From the NCBI GenBank assembly GCA_030549205.1, contig JAUKTV010000009.1:1178001-1242000 (forward strand): DNA of 64,000 bases. The letters are read 5' to 3'. Below, one piece after another: positions 43,558 to 55,364 of this stretch. The position numbers and the translations under genes are program-made. Within the stretch, counting starts at the first letter, position 1; each line of letters opens with the position of its first letter. Source of the DNA: Apiosordaria backusii. Taxonomy: Eukaryota; Ascomycota; Sordariomycetes; Sordariales; Lasiosphaeriaceae. The notes under the pieces were generated by a model. It searched no databases. It saw nothing but the letters and a program-made list of their open reading frames with translations, and was not told where the DNA came from.

Positions 43558-44685
43558 ATGTCGTACCCGGGTCCTCCAGGTCTCTCGAAGCCGGCGTCGC
43601 ATCCTTCGCTACCCCCGCGCCCTCCGACTACCAAGCTCCCCGGCTTCAAGCCTGCCTTCTCAGCCTCTCCAGCACCTGCTCCAGCTCCCTCAGTCCCCGG
43701 CTACTCGGCACCGCCCTCGTACTCTGGCTACGGCACCGCTGCCGCACCCGGCTATGGCGCGCCTCCTTCAGCAGCGCCCTACATGGGCAATCCATCAGCT
43801 CCCCCCGTAGGAGCTGGTTATGGTCAACCAGGAGCATACAATTATCAACAACAAAGCTACCCGCAAGCGCCAATAGCACAAGCAGCCCCGAGCTACTACG
43901 GTGCTGCCACAAACAACAGCTACTCAACGCCCCCTCAGATACGGAACCCCTTCGCTGCTCCCGTAACGGCGTCAGCCGGTCCCGCCGGTGACTATGATCC
44001 AGAAATGGCTGCCCAAATCGCGCAATGGCAGAGCGCCTATATGCCGAAAGACCCATCCGACCCAGCAAACAAGACCACAGCAAAGGGCGCTACAGGCACC
44101 AGCGGACAAGCTACCGCCGATACACCCGACTATAACGCCGGCGGCGATGGGAACGAACGAAAGAAGACAGTCTACCGAGAAGGCGGCGGCAAGAAATGGC
44201 AAGATGACACTCTCCTCGATTGGGACCCTGCCCACTTGCGTCTCTTTGTCGGTAACCTGGCTGGTGAAACTACAGATGACTCCCTCCTCAAGGCGTTTGC
44301 CCGGTGGAAGAGCGTACAAAAAGCCAAGGTCATCCGCGACAAGCGGACGACCAAGAGCAAAGGGTTCGGCTTTGTGAGTTTTAGTGACCCAGAGGATTTC
44401 TTCCAGGCTGCCAAGGAGATGAACGGCAAGTATATCCAGAGTCATCCTGTGGTGGTGCGCAAGGCAAAGACAGAGATTAAGCCGCAGAGTGTGAAGGATG
44501 AGCGGAAGGGGAGACATCAGCATAAGAGGGGTAACGGGGGAAATAAGGCTGGGAATGGGATGGGGCAGGGACAGGAGAAGGGTGCTGGTGCTGGGGCTTA
44601 TGAGCCGCATCTTGGCCCTGTAGGTGGTGGTGGGATAGTCAAGCCAGGGCAGAAGACGAAGGGAGGGTTGAAGCTGCTTGGTTGA
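43558..44685 (+). CDS. RBM42-like RNA-binding protein, one RRM
   Basis: A single exon of 375 residues, ATG in CATCATGTC context. The N-terminal ~200 residues are Pro/Ala/Tyr/Gly-rich (SYPGPPGLSKPASHPSLPP, GYGAPPSAAPYMG) and include an EMAAQIAQWQSAYMPK helix. The KKTVYREGGGKKWQDDTLLD stretch just before the RRM is characteristic of the RBM42 family. The RRM covers about residues 227-305, with RNP2 LRLFVGNL and RNP1 KSKGFGFVSF. The tail is basic and Gly-rich and ends IVKPGQKTKGGLKLLG, another conserved mark. RBM42 relatives are spliceosome-associated or mRNA-binding nuclear proteins; the exact fungal role is not established. Domain call sure, orthology probable. Confidence 0.9.
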   Translation: MSYPGPPGLSKPASHPSLPPRPPTTKLPGFKPAFSASPAPAPAPSVPGYSAPPSYSGYGTAAAPGYGAPPSAAPYMGNPSAPPVGAGYGQPGAYNYQQQSYPQAPIAQAAPSYYGAATNNSYSTPPQIRNPFAAPVTASAGPAGDYDPEMAAQIAQWQSAYMPKDPSDPANKTTAKGATGTSGQATADTPDYNAGGDGNERKKTVYREGGGKKWQDDTLLDWDPAHLRLFVGNLAGETTDDSLLKAFARWKSVQKAKVIRDKRTTKSKGFGFVSFSDPEDFFQAAKEMNGKYIQSHPVVVRKAKTEIKPQSVKDERKGRHQHKRGNGGNKAGNGMGQGQEKGAGAGAYEPHLGPVGGGGIVKPGQKTKGGLKLLG

Positions 44686-45238
44686 GGGGCGGGATATCAG
44701 CATTGCTTCAGCGTATGATTTGGTCGGTCAGGAGTGTGGTTGGATAATGAGTGCTAAAAGAGCAGTCCTGTAGTATCCCCAGCCAACCATTGTGTATAAG
44801 CTTCCCTTTGGTAGATAGAGCTGGGTCTGCGATGACCTGTCTACGTTATTTTTCACTTTCACAAAGAAAAAAGTCATTTGTACATCATCTTGATGACATC
44901 TCGTATACTTATGTTTTGCTTGGTTTTTGTTTAATATGCTGCATGCTATGTGATATGATCTGAGAATGACGATAATATATGCTTATTTGTATCCAAAAAA
45001 GACTCCCCAACAATTCTCCAAATAACGCCTCGTCCTTTCCCACACCGTGTTCGCCTATTTTCTATGCTCTTGCTGTTTTATTCCAACTTGCCCTTCCCGC
45101 TTGATTTGTGACAAGTAAGTAGCTGAAATGTCTTGTTATTGCTCTCTCCTGTTCCGGGGTATCATAGATATACAATGATGAATGAATAACCGAAAAAATA
45201 TGAAAAATAAACACATAGGGAAAATCGCATGTACAGTT
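44686..45238. other. Convergent 3' flanks
   Basis: 553 bp of A/T-rich sequence between the stops of the RBM42-like and transporter genes. No gene or notable repeat seen. Confidence 0.45.
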
Positions 45239-47261
45239 CTAATCATCCCTCCTCTCCGGAAGCTGCTTATCAGGCGACCTCGACATCGGCCTGCTCACCA
45301 CCTCGGACCTATCCGCCGTGAACAACACCGCATCGTCATCGTCGTCCAAACTCTCCCTTCGCAGCAATCCCGCCGCCTCTCCCCTCCTTCCTCTTGGCTT
45401 ATTATCACCCTCTTCCTCATCATCACTGCTCCCGCTGCCACTCGAACTCGGCCCGCCATCAGTGTTGTTGCTGTGGTCCTCAAGGAGGTGCTCCTGCCCG
45501 CGGTGAACGCCCTCCTGCGCCTCCCTCCTCATCTTGGAAATCTTGATGTAATTATACGCCCCAATCGCAACAAGCGTGACGACCAATCCGAGCACGTTCA
45601 CAAGCGTCATCCTGTCCCCGAAGACAATCGCCGCGGCGGAGATGGTGACTGCCTCTTTGAATATCCCCGCGATCGATAAGGTCACTACACTGGTTCGCTG
45701 CAGCAAAGCGAACTCAGCGGCTGTCATGAAGAAGGCGATCATCCCGGGGAAGAGCAAGATAAGCGGTGCCACGAGGGCGCCTCTTTCCTCTGCGATGAGG
45801 GAAAGGCCGTCGATTAGGCCGGAGACGCCCTCGACGGGGAAGGCGATGGTGAGCAAGCTGACGAACATGACTGGGGCGAGGAAGAAGATGGAGGAAAAAG
45901 GGTTGGAAGTGGCGGGGTTGCGGAGGAGGAGGATTTGCGTGAGGGCCCAGCGGAACCCGCTGAAGAAGGCGGCGGAGATGACGAGGAGGAAGCCGGGGAG
46001 GTTGAAGGAGACTTCGCCGGCTACCATCATTACCACGCCGAGGGTCATGGTTGCTATGATGGCGGTTAGGCGCCAGGTGGGGGATTCGAGGCGGAAGAGG
46101 AAGGCGAAGAGGAGGACGAAGGCTAGGGAGGAGGATTTACACATTGCTAGTGGGGGGGAGTGATTAGTGATGTGATGACAAGGGGGGCGGGGGATAAGGG
46201 GGGGCTTACTGTAAAAGGTGAGGGTGATGAATTGCAACGAGGTGTTTCCTAGTCCTATGTCGAGACCTGTTGCTAGACCGCAGGGGCCGATACGGGTGAG
46301 GTAGAATAGTGGTGACATTAACGGCTTTTTGGATTGTGGTGAGTCCAGCTCGCCTGGGTTTGGGACGTGGCCGTTTGTAGGGCGGAATGATGGGAAGAGA
46401 TAGAGGGCGAGGGAGGCTAGGGAAAACTGCACGAGCATGTGCATGGCGGTTGTGAACATGGGAAACGGGAAGTTGAGTTTGTCAGGGGAGAACATCCATT
46501 TGTTGTACTGTTGAAAGATAGGTCAGTATATGGTGGTAGGGGCTTAAGAGCACGACATGGCTTACAAGTGATATTAACAAGGAGAAAAAGTACCATAGAC
46601 CAATGAGGCCGGCGTTGATCAACAACTCCTTCATAACATTGCGGTCGGCCTGTCTTTGCTCTTCTGGCGAGACCTTCTCTCGTACTATCCTTTGGTCGAG
46701 TAATTGGTTATGAGTTCTTTTCTTCTTTTTTCTTGTTCGCTCTTTTGCTGTTAAGCCGGTCTCCTCGTCGTCATGAAGGTCCTCGTCTGACAATTCCACG
46801 TCCAACTCCTCCAGCCGTAGAGGTTCCCCCAGACTCCCCTCCTCGGATATTTTTGGCTCGTCAATTGCATGGCCCCTCGCGTGTGGTGACCGGTGACGGT
46901 TGTTTGTGGCATTGGCGGGGTTGATCAGGCTGCTTCGTCGGCGACGGTGACCTGAGGGTGCCAGAGAGTCCATCTCGATGTCGTCACGAGCCGGCTCGTA
47001 TCCCGTTGCGGGATGTGGGTGCGTGGAGGATGTCCAGGGGCCGGGAGCTGGTACAACAGGTACCGGTGGTGTAGCCTCCACTCGTCCAGCTTTTGAATCA
47101 ACAGCGGATAGAGGTGTCGCGTGCTCGGGTGGTGTTGGCTGCTTTTCAAGATGTCTCGGGACAGAGGTGTCGGCGTCGGAGTTGGAGTCGGAGGGCGGGA
47201 AGGGCCCGGGGAGATGGGATGGAGGTTTGGCAGGTTCAGTTGATGGGAAAGGGAGAGACAT
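45239..47261 (-). CDS. TPT/DMT-family sugar-phosphate or nucleotide-sugar transporter
   Basis: Exons are 47261-46566, 46507-46210 and 46146-45239, with introns of 58 bp (GTAAGC...CAACAG) and 63 bp (GTAAGC...CACTAG). The product is 633 residues. The first ~205 residues are a polar disordered arm with acidic and basic patches (ELSDEDLHDDEETG, RTRKKKKRTHNQ). About ten membrane segments follow, beginning INAGLIGLWYFFSLLISLYN and KW. Family marks include TGLDIGLGNTSLQFITLTFY, TMCKSSSLAFVLLFAFLFRL and the C-terminal SIAGIFKEAVTISAAAIVFG, DRMT. The layout is that of the SLC35C2/Ymd8-like branch. Such proteins sit in Golgi or ER membranes and exchange a nucleotide sugar or sugar phosphate; the substrate cannot be read from sequence. 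The C-terminus (~90 residues) is again acidic and disordered. The second intron falls exactly inside the conserved TFYTMCK motif, supporting the splice model. Confidence 0.9.
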
Positions 47262-48956
47262 TGTTCAAAAGTCGGAGCCCTCACTGGACTCATCGTGTGC
47301 TCAATTCGATCAATCCAGCGCACTGGTGTTCGCTAAGCTCTGGGCCGCTGATCCCTAGCATCATCAGCAGTCCTGGCAAGCCCTGCACTTCCTGGCAGCG
47401 AAGATGAGCGGTGGAGCGTTTGGAGTCCCGAGACGTGGCTGGATTGGTCCCAGCGGCGGCCCAGCACGCAGCATCAGGGCTCCCCTTGGCTGCTTTCCCC
47501 CAGATCAAGCAAGGAGACGGCCGGCTTTGGGCGAGATCGCCAGTGGTTGGCTGCCTTTGCCAAGACGACCTGGAACGCGCCGGAGCTTTTGCCTGCCCGG
47601 AACGCCGGCACTCCCTCCAATGTTCCTGTACCCTACGTAATTCCCAGTTTCCCCTGCTCGCTCAGCTCTCATATCATCTCTTTTTTATATTCTGTATTTA
47701 TCTGTCTTCTTGATGGTCTCTGCTCTGTATCAACATCTTTGACTTGTCCAACAGCTGTCCACCAGGAGAATTAAAGTGGAACGGACCAAAACGTGGAAAC
47801 CGGAACAGTAGCCGAACATGTATGTACACCACTACACAGCAACACCAGAGACAGTAACCCCTACGAACCCCCATCAAGGGATGAACAGCGAAGCAAAACA
47901 AAAAAACCACCGGTCAAATATCACAATCCCTCGACCATCTCGGTTGACTAACACGATCCAGAGAGCAGGCCATACGAGATGGGATCTTGACAAGAGCCAA
48001 GCTGCCAATCCACAGCTGCTTGGATCACGTACCTATGTAATGGTTACTAATAGCCTCTTGCAGCTTACCATCACAGCCGTGCCAGTCAAGCAGCAGCCCC
48101 TTTATCCTGCACCATTGCTGTGTTGCCGTGATGCATTTCACATGTGCTACTCCGTCCGAACTCTGCTTGTACGGGCTTTCCCTTTCCATCTCTAGACGGA
48201 GGTCACGAGACAAAGGTTTAGCTCGAACACCTACCCCGCCATCCATCCCAATAACAACACAGCTGCAGAGAGGCTCTCTCATTCTACAGCATCTGATATT
48301 TGACGAAGTCACTTTGGATGCTTACCAGTATCAATTCTCATATCCGTACCAAAAGCACCCCCTTTCGGGCGCTTTAACAAGCTCAAGATGCTAGCCTCAT
48401 CAGAGTGTTGACTTTGCTATACCACGAAAAATGAGCTCGCCACCTCGAGTCCGAGATAATCTCACCGCATACAATCCATCAAGAAAGATGTACAGATACG
48501 GCAGGTATGTATGTGCTTAAGGTCGATATTCGGCCTCAAAGGAGGCTCAGAACTACTATCATTGGAGGGAGGCAATGGGTGCTGACTCAGTCTGCCGCCC
48601 GAAACGCCCGCATCTGCTGCAAAACGTCAAAATTCATAGAGAAGAAGACTTATTCATGATCATGTAACGGATCTTTCATGATTATAAAAGGTGGGTGCCA
48701 CTTAATTATATCTTGGTCCATCGTGGGGCTGTTTCCATCCTGATCTAGAACTTGAAACTGATCGACCGAGCCTTTGTTGTCGTCATTGATTGATTCCCCT
48801 CCAATACCTGGGTACCTAAGCTACATTCATGTACCTGCCAACATAAGGTACCTAACTTCTCCAAATTCTCATTTATCATGCATGCCGGCTGGCTTCAAAT
48901 ATTATCATACGGACTCCGCCAATACCAACACTTCTTCAACGATACAGCCTCTCAAA
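47262..48956. promoter_or_regulatory. Divergent region between the transporter and the GH15 gene
   Basis: 1.7 kb. It holds a CATGAT/ATCATG-rich palindromic patch near 48655-48680 and GGTACCTA-type short palindromes at 48810-48855, close to the GH15 start. No frame with domains was found. An in-frame extension upstream of the GH15 ATG (from about 48774) has no strong start. Confidence 0.45.
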
Positions 48957-51135
48957 ATGGCAGCATCGTGTTCGACACAGGGTGCTGGTAGCCAAATGAG
49001 ACAGCCTGGTGCGGGGTATCTTCCCATTGAGAACTATGGTTTGATTGGGAACATGAGAACTTGTGCGCTCGTAGGAATGGATGGCAGTGTCGATTTTATG
49101 TGTTGGTGAGTTTTCTGTATGAATGTCTTGACAGTGACTCTGGCTGATTGATATAAACAGGCCTGAGTATGACTCTCCTTCCGTCTTCTGCCGTCTCCTG
49201 GATAAGGATAAAGGGGGTTACTTTAGCATCCACCCAGCTTCACATCTCAATTGCACCACCAAGCAGCAGTACCTTCCTTCGTCCAACATCTTGCAAACGA
49301 GGTATATCCACGAAGATGGTGTCGTCGACTTGGTGGATTTCTTCCCTCGTCCCAAGATCTCACAAGTCATCTTCAAAGGTCCAAAACAGTCAGCCTACCG
49401 CGAGATGACCAGCGTTCAAGAAGAGCTCAAAAAGTGGCTCGTCCGCCGCGTCGAGTGCATCAGGGGTCACCTCAAGCTCGACGTTGAGATCTTCCCTGCC
49501 TTTGAATATGCCACCGAACCGCACGTCACCACCATCGTCCAAGAGACCAACGTTGCCCACGGTGCTACAAGCAAGACCGTCACCTTCCACAGCACAAACG
49601 TCAAGCTCCAGCTCGACGTCACCATCGACCGCGGGGAAGACAACAACGACAAGTTCCCCACCGTCCAATTCACCAAGGTCAAGAAAGAAGGCATGCTCGG
49701 CGAAGGCGTAGTAGCCAGCATACACGTCCACGAAGGCCAAGCCGTCTCCTTCGTCTTGCGGAACGACCTCCCCAACCACGTCACTGAAGTCATTATCCCT
49801 GCCGTCCTCGACACCCAGCAACACGACACCCAATCCTTCTGGTCCAACTGGATCTCCAAATCAAAATACAAGGGTCGGTGGCGCGAGGTCGTCTGCCGGT
49901 CGTTGATGATCCTGAAACTCATGACCTACGAACCCACCGGCGCCATCATAGCAGCACCCACCTTCTCCATACCCGAGGACGTAGGCGGCGTCCGCAACTG
50001 GGACTACCGCTTCTGCTGGGTCCGCGACGCCTCCTTCACAATCTACATCTTGCTTCGCCTCGGCTTCACAGAAGAAGCAGATGCCTACATGGATTTCATC
50101 AACGAGCGCTTGGCGCAGTCCCGTGTTTCCGACAGCGGCCTTCCAATCATGTTCACCATCCGAGGCGAGACCGACATTCCCGAGCAGGAACTCTCCCATC
50201 TAGACGGGTACAGAGGTTCCAAACCCGTCCGAATCGGCAACGGCGCCGCCACCCACCAGCAATTCGACATCTACGGCGAGCTCATGGACGCCATCTATCT
50301 GCACAACAAATACGGCAAGCCCGTCCACTACGACGCTTGGGTCACCATTCGCAAGCTTCTTGATTACGTCCTGACGATCCTTGATCAACCCGATATGTCC
50401 ATCTGGGAGGTCCGCAACAACAAGCAAAACTTCACCTACAGCAAAATCATGCTCTGGGTCGCCTTTGACCGCGGGCTGCGTCTGGCAGAAAAAAGAAATT
50501 TCCCCTGCCCCAACAGGTGGAAGTGGCTGGAGGCAAAGGAGAAGCTGTACGAAGAGATCATGGAAAAAGGCTACAACAAAGACATGAAGTGTTTTGTCCA
50601 GTCTTACGAAAACAACACCATGCTCGACAGCAGCATCCTCATCGCTCCTCTAGTCTTCTTCATCGCTCCCAACGACCCCCGTTTCCTCAATACACTAGAC
50701 AGGATCATGCTACCCCCTGAGAAGGGAGGGTTGACGAGCACGGGGTTGGTGTATAGGTATGATACTGAACTATCAGAAGATGGTACGTCTTTAACCCCCC
50801 CCCCCCCCCCCCCCAACCTATCAACAATGTATATAGAGATGAAACTAACAACAGGACAAAAAATAGGTGTAGGCGGCAGAGAGGGCGCCTTTAGCATGTG
50901 CACCTTTTGGCTGGTGGAGGCTATGACGAGGGCCTCGGTGTATGAGCCCAAGTACCTGGTCAGGGCGATTAATCTCTTTGAGAATATGCTCAGCTTCTCG
51001 AACCATCTGATGATGTTCTCCGAGGAGATCAGCAGGAGTGGTGAGCAGCTGGGGAACACGCCGCAGGCGTTTAGCCATTTGGCGCTGATCAGCGCGGCGT
51101 TTAATCTGGATAGGGTGTCGGAGTTTAAGCGGTAG
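48957..51135 (+). CDS. GH15-family glucoamylase/trehalase-like enzyme, cytosolic
   Basis: Exons are 48957-49105, 49161-50782 and 50867-51135. The introns are 55 bp (GTGAGT...ACAG) and 84 bp (GTACGT, CTAACAAC, ATAG). The product is 679 residues with no signal peptide. The start [40 protein letters not shown] is the N-terminal beta domain of bacterial-type GH15 enzymes. The (alpha/alpha)6 barrel contains [20 protein letters not shown] (about 329-348), SIWEVRN (about 462-468, likely catalytic acid Glu) and [18 protein letters not shown] (about 592-609, likely base Glu). This group includes trehalases and glucoamylase-like hydrolases acting on alpha-glucosides with inversion. It differs from secreted fungal glucoamylase, which has a signal peptide and starch-binding domain. 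The exact substrate is unknown. Intron 2 holds a C20 run. Confidence 0.9.
50795..50814 (+). repeat. 20-bp C homopolymer inside GH15 intron 2
   Basis: It lies between the 5' splice site and the branch point of an 84-bp intron. It is the longest C run in the window. Confidence 0.95.
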
Positions 51136-51885
51136 ATTTTTCTTTTGGCATCAAGTTTTGAAAAAGAATGAAAAAAAAGGGGAAAATACAGTGATGGTCC
51201 CATTTGTTGTTCAGCTTGTTAGCGGAGCTCTGTATAAGCCTGGCGTGTTGGCGGTATATGTGATTCTGTCGCAAAAGGAGGAGCAGGAACTCTACAATAT
51301 GAAATTTCGCACTCGATTGGTAAGGCGCTGGATATCAGTATCAACAGACGCTGCTTTTTGTCCCTTCTCGAACCCCGTATGAATAAAACTATGAATGATT
51401 TTGATGGTATTTACCACCCATCTCTATTTTGTGTTGCCACCGAAGGAATCTCCAAAGTCTCTTGTTGAAAATTAATTACCACCTCAGAGAAAGAACTTTC
51501 CTTGTCCTCCCTCAAATCCCAAAACGCCATTCGCTATGCCTTTTTTTTTCCCTGCCTGGCTCCCAGCAACTCAAAATTGGTATCTAAAGAATAACGCCAG
51601 TACCCGTGAATTCCCCTGTGCTTCACTTCAGGAAGCCCTCCCGTTCTTTCCCAATCTCATTCCGTCTTCGACCAATTCCGGTGCCGCCGCCTAAATCTAT
51701 GCATATCTCAACAGAGGAACAACAGCCGTTCTCTCCTGATCTTCCTGACCACCATCACCTCCCCCCTCCTCCCGTCCACCCTCCTCACCATCATCAACAG
51801 GACTCCCCCTCAGCGTCTCCAGACTCGATTCCAGACTCGAAACAGATACCTCCCCGGACTCTTCTAAGCCCCCGAGACATCCATC
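51136..51885. other. Convergent 3' flanks of the GH15 and Taf3-like genes
   Basis: 750 bp. A plus-strand Pro/His-rich frame (51606-51974) overlaps the end of the Taf3-like gene and is best read as its shadow. Nothing else is supported. Confidence 0.45.
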
Positions 51886-52791
51886 TCAACCCCATTCCCT
51901 CCCCTCCCCCTCCACCCCCATCTCAACCCCAATATCCAAATCCATATCCACATCCTCATCCGCGAGCGAACTAAGCCCCGAACTCCCCGGACGCGAATCC
52001 TCCCCATCACCATTCAGCAGACTGTGGTTCTCCATCGGCGGCAGTGGTGGCGATGGCGGTCTCTCAGCCGCTTGCTTTCGAAGCTCCTCCCATTGCTTGA
52101 CACTGATTGGCCCACCTCCTTCAACAACTACCTCTCCTTGCTCGACTGGTCTGCCGAGGAGGGTGCCAAGGAATTTTGTGTCGTCGGCTCCTTTGCTGTG
52201 TTTTTTTATGAGTGCTAATCGGACAAGTTAACAAGTGAGTTTGATGAAAAGAGGTGAGTAAAACTCACCATCAAGGTAATCCTTCGCCTCATCATTCCCA
52301 TCCAACGCTATCCTCTGAATCTCCTTATTTATCGGCCCCACAGCCCAAGCAATAAAAGCCTCCACCCCACGCATATCCTCTATCCCGAGATAATCCTGCT
52401 CCTGCTGCAGTTTCTCCGGCAGCAACGCGCCAACTTCTTGGAGGGCCATCCGGACGTCTACTACTGAGGGGGTTGCTACTGAGGGGCTGGTGACGCCTGA
52501 TGGGGGGATGTAATCAGAGTATGGGTTGAGAAATGGCCCATCGGGCGCGATGAAGGTGCCGTTGTTTAGCTCAAAGAGAATGTCGTCTTCGTCTGTGAAG
52601 CCGTCGAGCGCGTGGCTGTTTTGGGTGGCGTGTTTGGCGGTGAGGAGACATAGCCTGTCGAGGTAGGCGGCGGCTAGCTGGGTGACGAAGTCTAGGACTG
52701 ATGGCTTCATGGCGTGGTAGCCGGTTGCGCGGAGGATTTGGAGGATGGCTGGGCGGAGGAGGGCGTGGAAGTAGGCTGGTGTTGGCGCCAT
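51886..52791 (-). CDS. Taf3-like histone-fold (Bromo_TP) protein
   Basis: Two exons: 52791-52269 and 52214-51886, with a 54-bp intron (GTGAGT...GATTAG) in phase 1. The product is 283 residues. Residues 5-75 form a bromodomain-associated histone fold: YFHALLRPAILQILRATGYH, AMKPSVLDFVTQLAAAYLDR, LCLLTAKHATQNSH. This is followed by GFTDEDDILFELNNG. A second conserved part (VVDVRMALQEVGALLPEKLQ...RGVEAFIAWAVGPINKEIQR) leads to LIKKHSKGADDTKFLGTLLG. The tail is acidic and alternates DVDMDLDIGVEMGVEGEG. The histone fold next to a short acidic arm matches fungal Taf3 (TFIID partner of Taf10) rather than Taf8 or Spt7. No PHD finger is present, as in yeast Taf3. The fold is firm; the subunit name is probable. 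The last codons before the TGA were checked by phase. Confidence 0.82.
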
Positions 52792-54144
52792 TTTTTTTTG
52801 GAGGGGGGTGGATGAGTTTGATGGGGGTGGTGATGGGTTTCGGATGATAGGGGTGATTTAGAAATGGATGATGAGTAAAAGGCGAGCCAGCTGTTTGAGA
52901 TGAATTAAAAAGAATGGCGACGGGTGTGAAAGAATTGGGCCAAAGGGGCTGACTTCCACGTTGTTCTTGGACTTGTGAGACTGGCGCTTTTTGACTTTGG
53001 CAGGTTTGCGATCAAGACTGCTCAGGTCAGGTCAAAAACCCTCTGTCCATCCCCGACCAAAGCTTGTCTCGTGCAAATTTCCACCACAAGTTTGCGCTGC
53101 AGTTTTGTCCCCAACTGCGCGCTCTCTGCCTCCCAGCTGCAAAGCTCCTCCTCTCGACACCAACAACCTTTCCGTGACCGAGTATCCACACCGTGAGAAC
53201 GTGGTTGAGTCCTGTTGAGTCTAGGTGAGCGAAATGATAAGTACCGCGTTTTTAAGTTCAATGATGAAAATGCTGAGACGTGAATATCGTTGGTAGCGCG
53301 TGGATAGGGATGGCGATGCTTGCTGGGACTGGCGATATGAATGAGCTGGAGTCGTGAACTTGAGAATCTCGACTGAACCGTGCTGGGCGTGTCTGCAGGG
53401 AACCTTGCGGGCAACGGGGGGCGCGCCAGGGTCCACTCCCCCGGTGCGAGTGGGGTGTAGCTAGCGTTCCCGCTATTGGCACGCCCGACAACCACCCCTC
53501 CATATAAAAGGCATTTCCTATCTAAACTTGACGTGGAGGATCTGATCTTCCCTGCAATTGAGCTTATTCCAACTGTTTCTTCCCAATTTTTGTTTGTAGA
53601 AGACATAGTAGACTGAAACTGTGCACTTATGGCCTGGTCACCACCTGCCCTAGCATTGAGGCACAGAATTATGCCATCGTCTGAGTTCATGCTGTTGGAA
53701 GACTTACACAGATTCGAGGCGTTGGTGTATTCATTTTCAGTACGACTTTTATGCCGTGTCATTATGTACGATATACCCCAAGTTTGGCAGTCGAAGCAGC
53801 CAAAAATCAGGTGTTGCATATTCCATCAGCATAGAACACTCTATTTGAATTCTCTGTGTCTAAGTTGGAAGCCTCATAGGATAGCGGGCTGAAAGATGGA
53901 GTGGTCGACAGATTGCAGCTAGTGGCAGGACATGAAGCATAGATCTGCCTCTGTCCGATACCTAGACCTCTCCACTGGCGTCCAGACACATATAGCCAGA
54001 TTACCCCTTTGCGAGGCAGTATGCTTCCGCAAAGATTTGTATACATACAATACATCATATTTATACACAACGGTGTTGCCCCCCCCAGTCGTCCAACACC
54101 CCACCACTCCTAGTTCCATGCCCAACTCCTCCCTATATCGCCCT
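52792..54144. other. Intergenic: Taf3-like promoter and mrpl37 3' side
   Basis: 1.35 kb. A 265-codon frame on the minus strand (53022-53819) has random-looking composition and no domain, so I do not call it. No repeat or RNA gene seen. Confidence 0.45.
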
Positions 54145-54858
54145 TTACATGGTCTTGAGGTAGTTGCTCTCCTTGATGCCAGCACGTCTCTCCTTGCGCA
54201 TAGCCTTGCGCAGTTCCTGTCGCTTGTCGGCCGCTTGCAACACATCCTTAAGCTCGCCGCTCTCGGCACCGGGAAGGTTGATAGTCTGCTTCTGGAGTGG
54301 AATCTTGGGTGCGAGAGCCTCAAGGTCACCGGACGCCATAAGTTTCGCCTCGAGTAGTCTCTGTCTCTTCGCCGCTAATCTGCGCTGCTTCTTGGATTTG
54401 GCTGTAAAAAAACACCGGTGTTAGCTTTTGATCCTGACAGCCCACTCACACCACGGAACCCAAGAAAAATACATACAGTAAGCATCTCCGGCATCCGAAT
54501 CTTCACCCTCGCTGCGCTTTTGCCCTACTTCCACACACTTCCACAGCCACGCGGGGTACTGGTCATCGGGGAGGGCCACAGGGTCGGTTTTGCCCTTGAA
54601 GTAGTTGAGGCCGTTGAGCACGGTGCCGGCAGGGCATGACGAGAGAGTGGCGGCCTTGTCTGCTGTTGATTCGGTGGTTAAAGGAGTGAGTTCGGGGGCT
54701 TCGGCAGCCGCTGCGGCAGCATTGCGCGCACGGAAAGTTGTGCTGAAGGAGGCTTGTGATATTCTTGGTGTCGCTCTCGCCGCTATTTGGGATGTGACTG
54801 CTGTGAATTGCCTGGAGGTCAAGCCAGACGCCTGCCGGAGACAACTTCGGCAGATCAT
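54145..54858 (-). CDS. mrpl37: Mitochondrial large-subunit ribosomal protein mL54 (Mrpl37)
   Basis: Exon 1 is 54858-54477 and exon 2 is 54401-54145, with a 75-bp intron (GTATGT...TACAG) inside a Ser codon. The product is 212 residues. The N-terminus MICRSCLRQASGLTSRQFTA is an Arg/Ser-rich mitochondrial presequence. The family core CPAGTVLNGLNYFKGKTDPV, ALPDDQYPAWLWKC is the mL54 signature. The C-terminal half is basic and helical (KSKKQRRLAAKRQRLLEAKL, RQELRKAMRKERRAGIKESN) and ends YLKTM. mL54 is a structural component of the mitoribosome large subunit. It is followed downstream of its promoter by another minus-strand mitochondrial gene (complex I subunit), but the 500-bp gap argues for separate transcription. 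An in-frame upstream Met at 54882 exists; the one chosen gives the better presequence. Confidence 0.92.
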
Positions 54859-55364
54859 AGTTTTTAAAGAATGTGTCGGCAAACAGGGGGTTTGATGTGG
54901 TTGGTGGTGGAATGGGGGGCACTTCTTGAAGGTCGCGGGTGGTGGTTTGCGGGTGCAGAAGACCCAAGCTAAAAATTTCTAGGGAGGCCGACATGGACAA
55001 TTGCGCCGTTTGATAATTGGATGAGTGGTTGACATGGTCCAGCTCACAACAGCGCAAAACAAACACATGAGACAACATTGCACATGAACAAAAAGAAATA
55101 CATGAATTGTCATTATTGAAATCTCATCTTAGCTTGCAAAGGTCTCCATTGTTTGTATTTACAATATCGAGTCTCCGGTGCAGTGACTCGAATGCTAGGG
55201 TTAACAGCTGCCATGCCTGCTCTGCCGTCATGGCTGCTCGCCGCCCCAGAGTCCACTCACCCACCACCACATCTACCCGGCCATCCTCCTCTCCATAACT
55301 CTCTCTATTCACTCCCAAAAAGTCTGGTTTGCTGCTCTCGAAACCTATATCCGTCCACAACTGC
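54859..55364. promoter_or_regulatory. mrpl37 promoter
   Basis: 506 bp between two minus-strand mitochondrial-protein genes. No gene or clear motif identified. Confidence 0.4.

Noticed and set aside
47000..48900. tRNA genes in gene-free intervals
   Set aside because: I looked for B-box-like GGTTCGANTC words with a matching acceptor stem in the larger gaps and found none I could fold.
51606..51974. Plus-strand Pro/His-rich frame near the Taf3-like 3' end
   Set aside because: It overlaps the Taf3-like last exon antisense, and its composition follows from the acidic GAG/GAT codons on the other strand.
53022..53819. 265-codon minus-strand frame
   Set aside because: No ATG in good context, random-looking composition, no domain or splice support.
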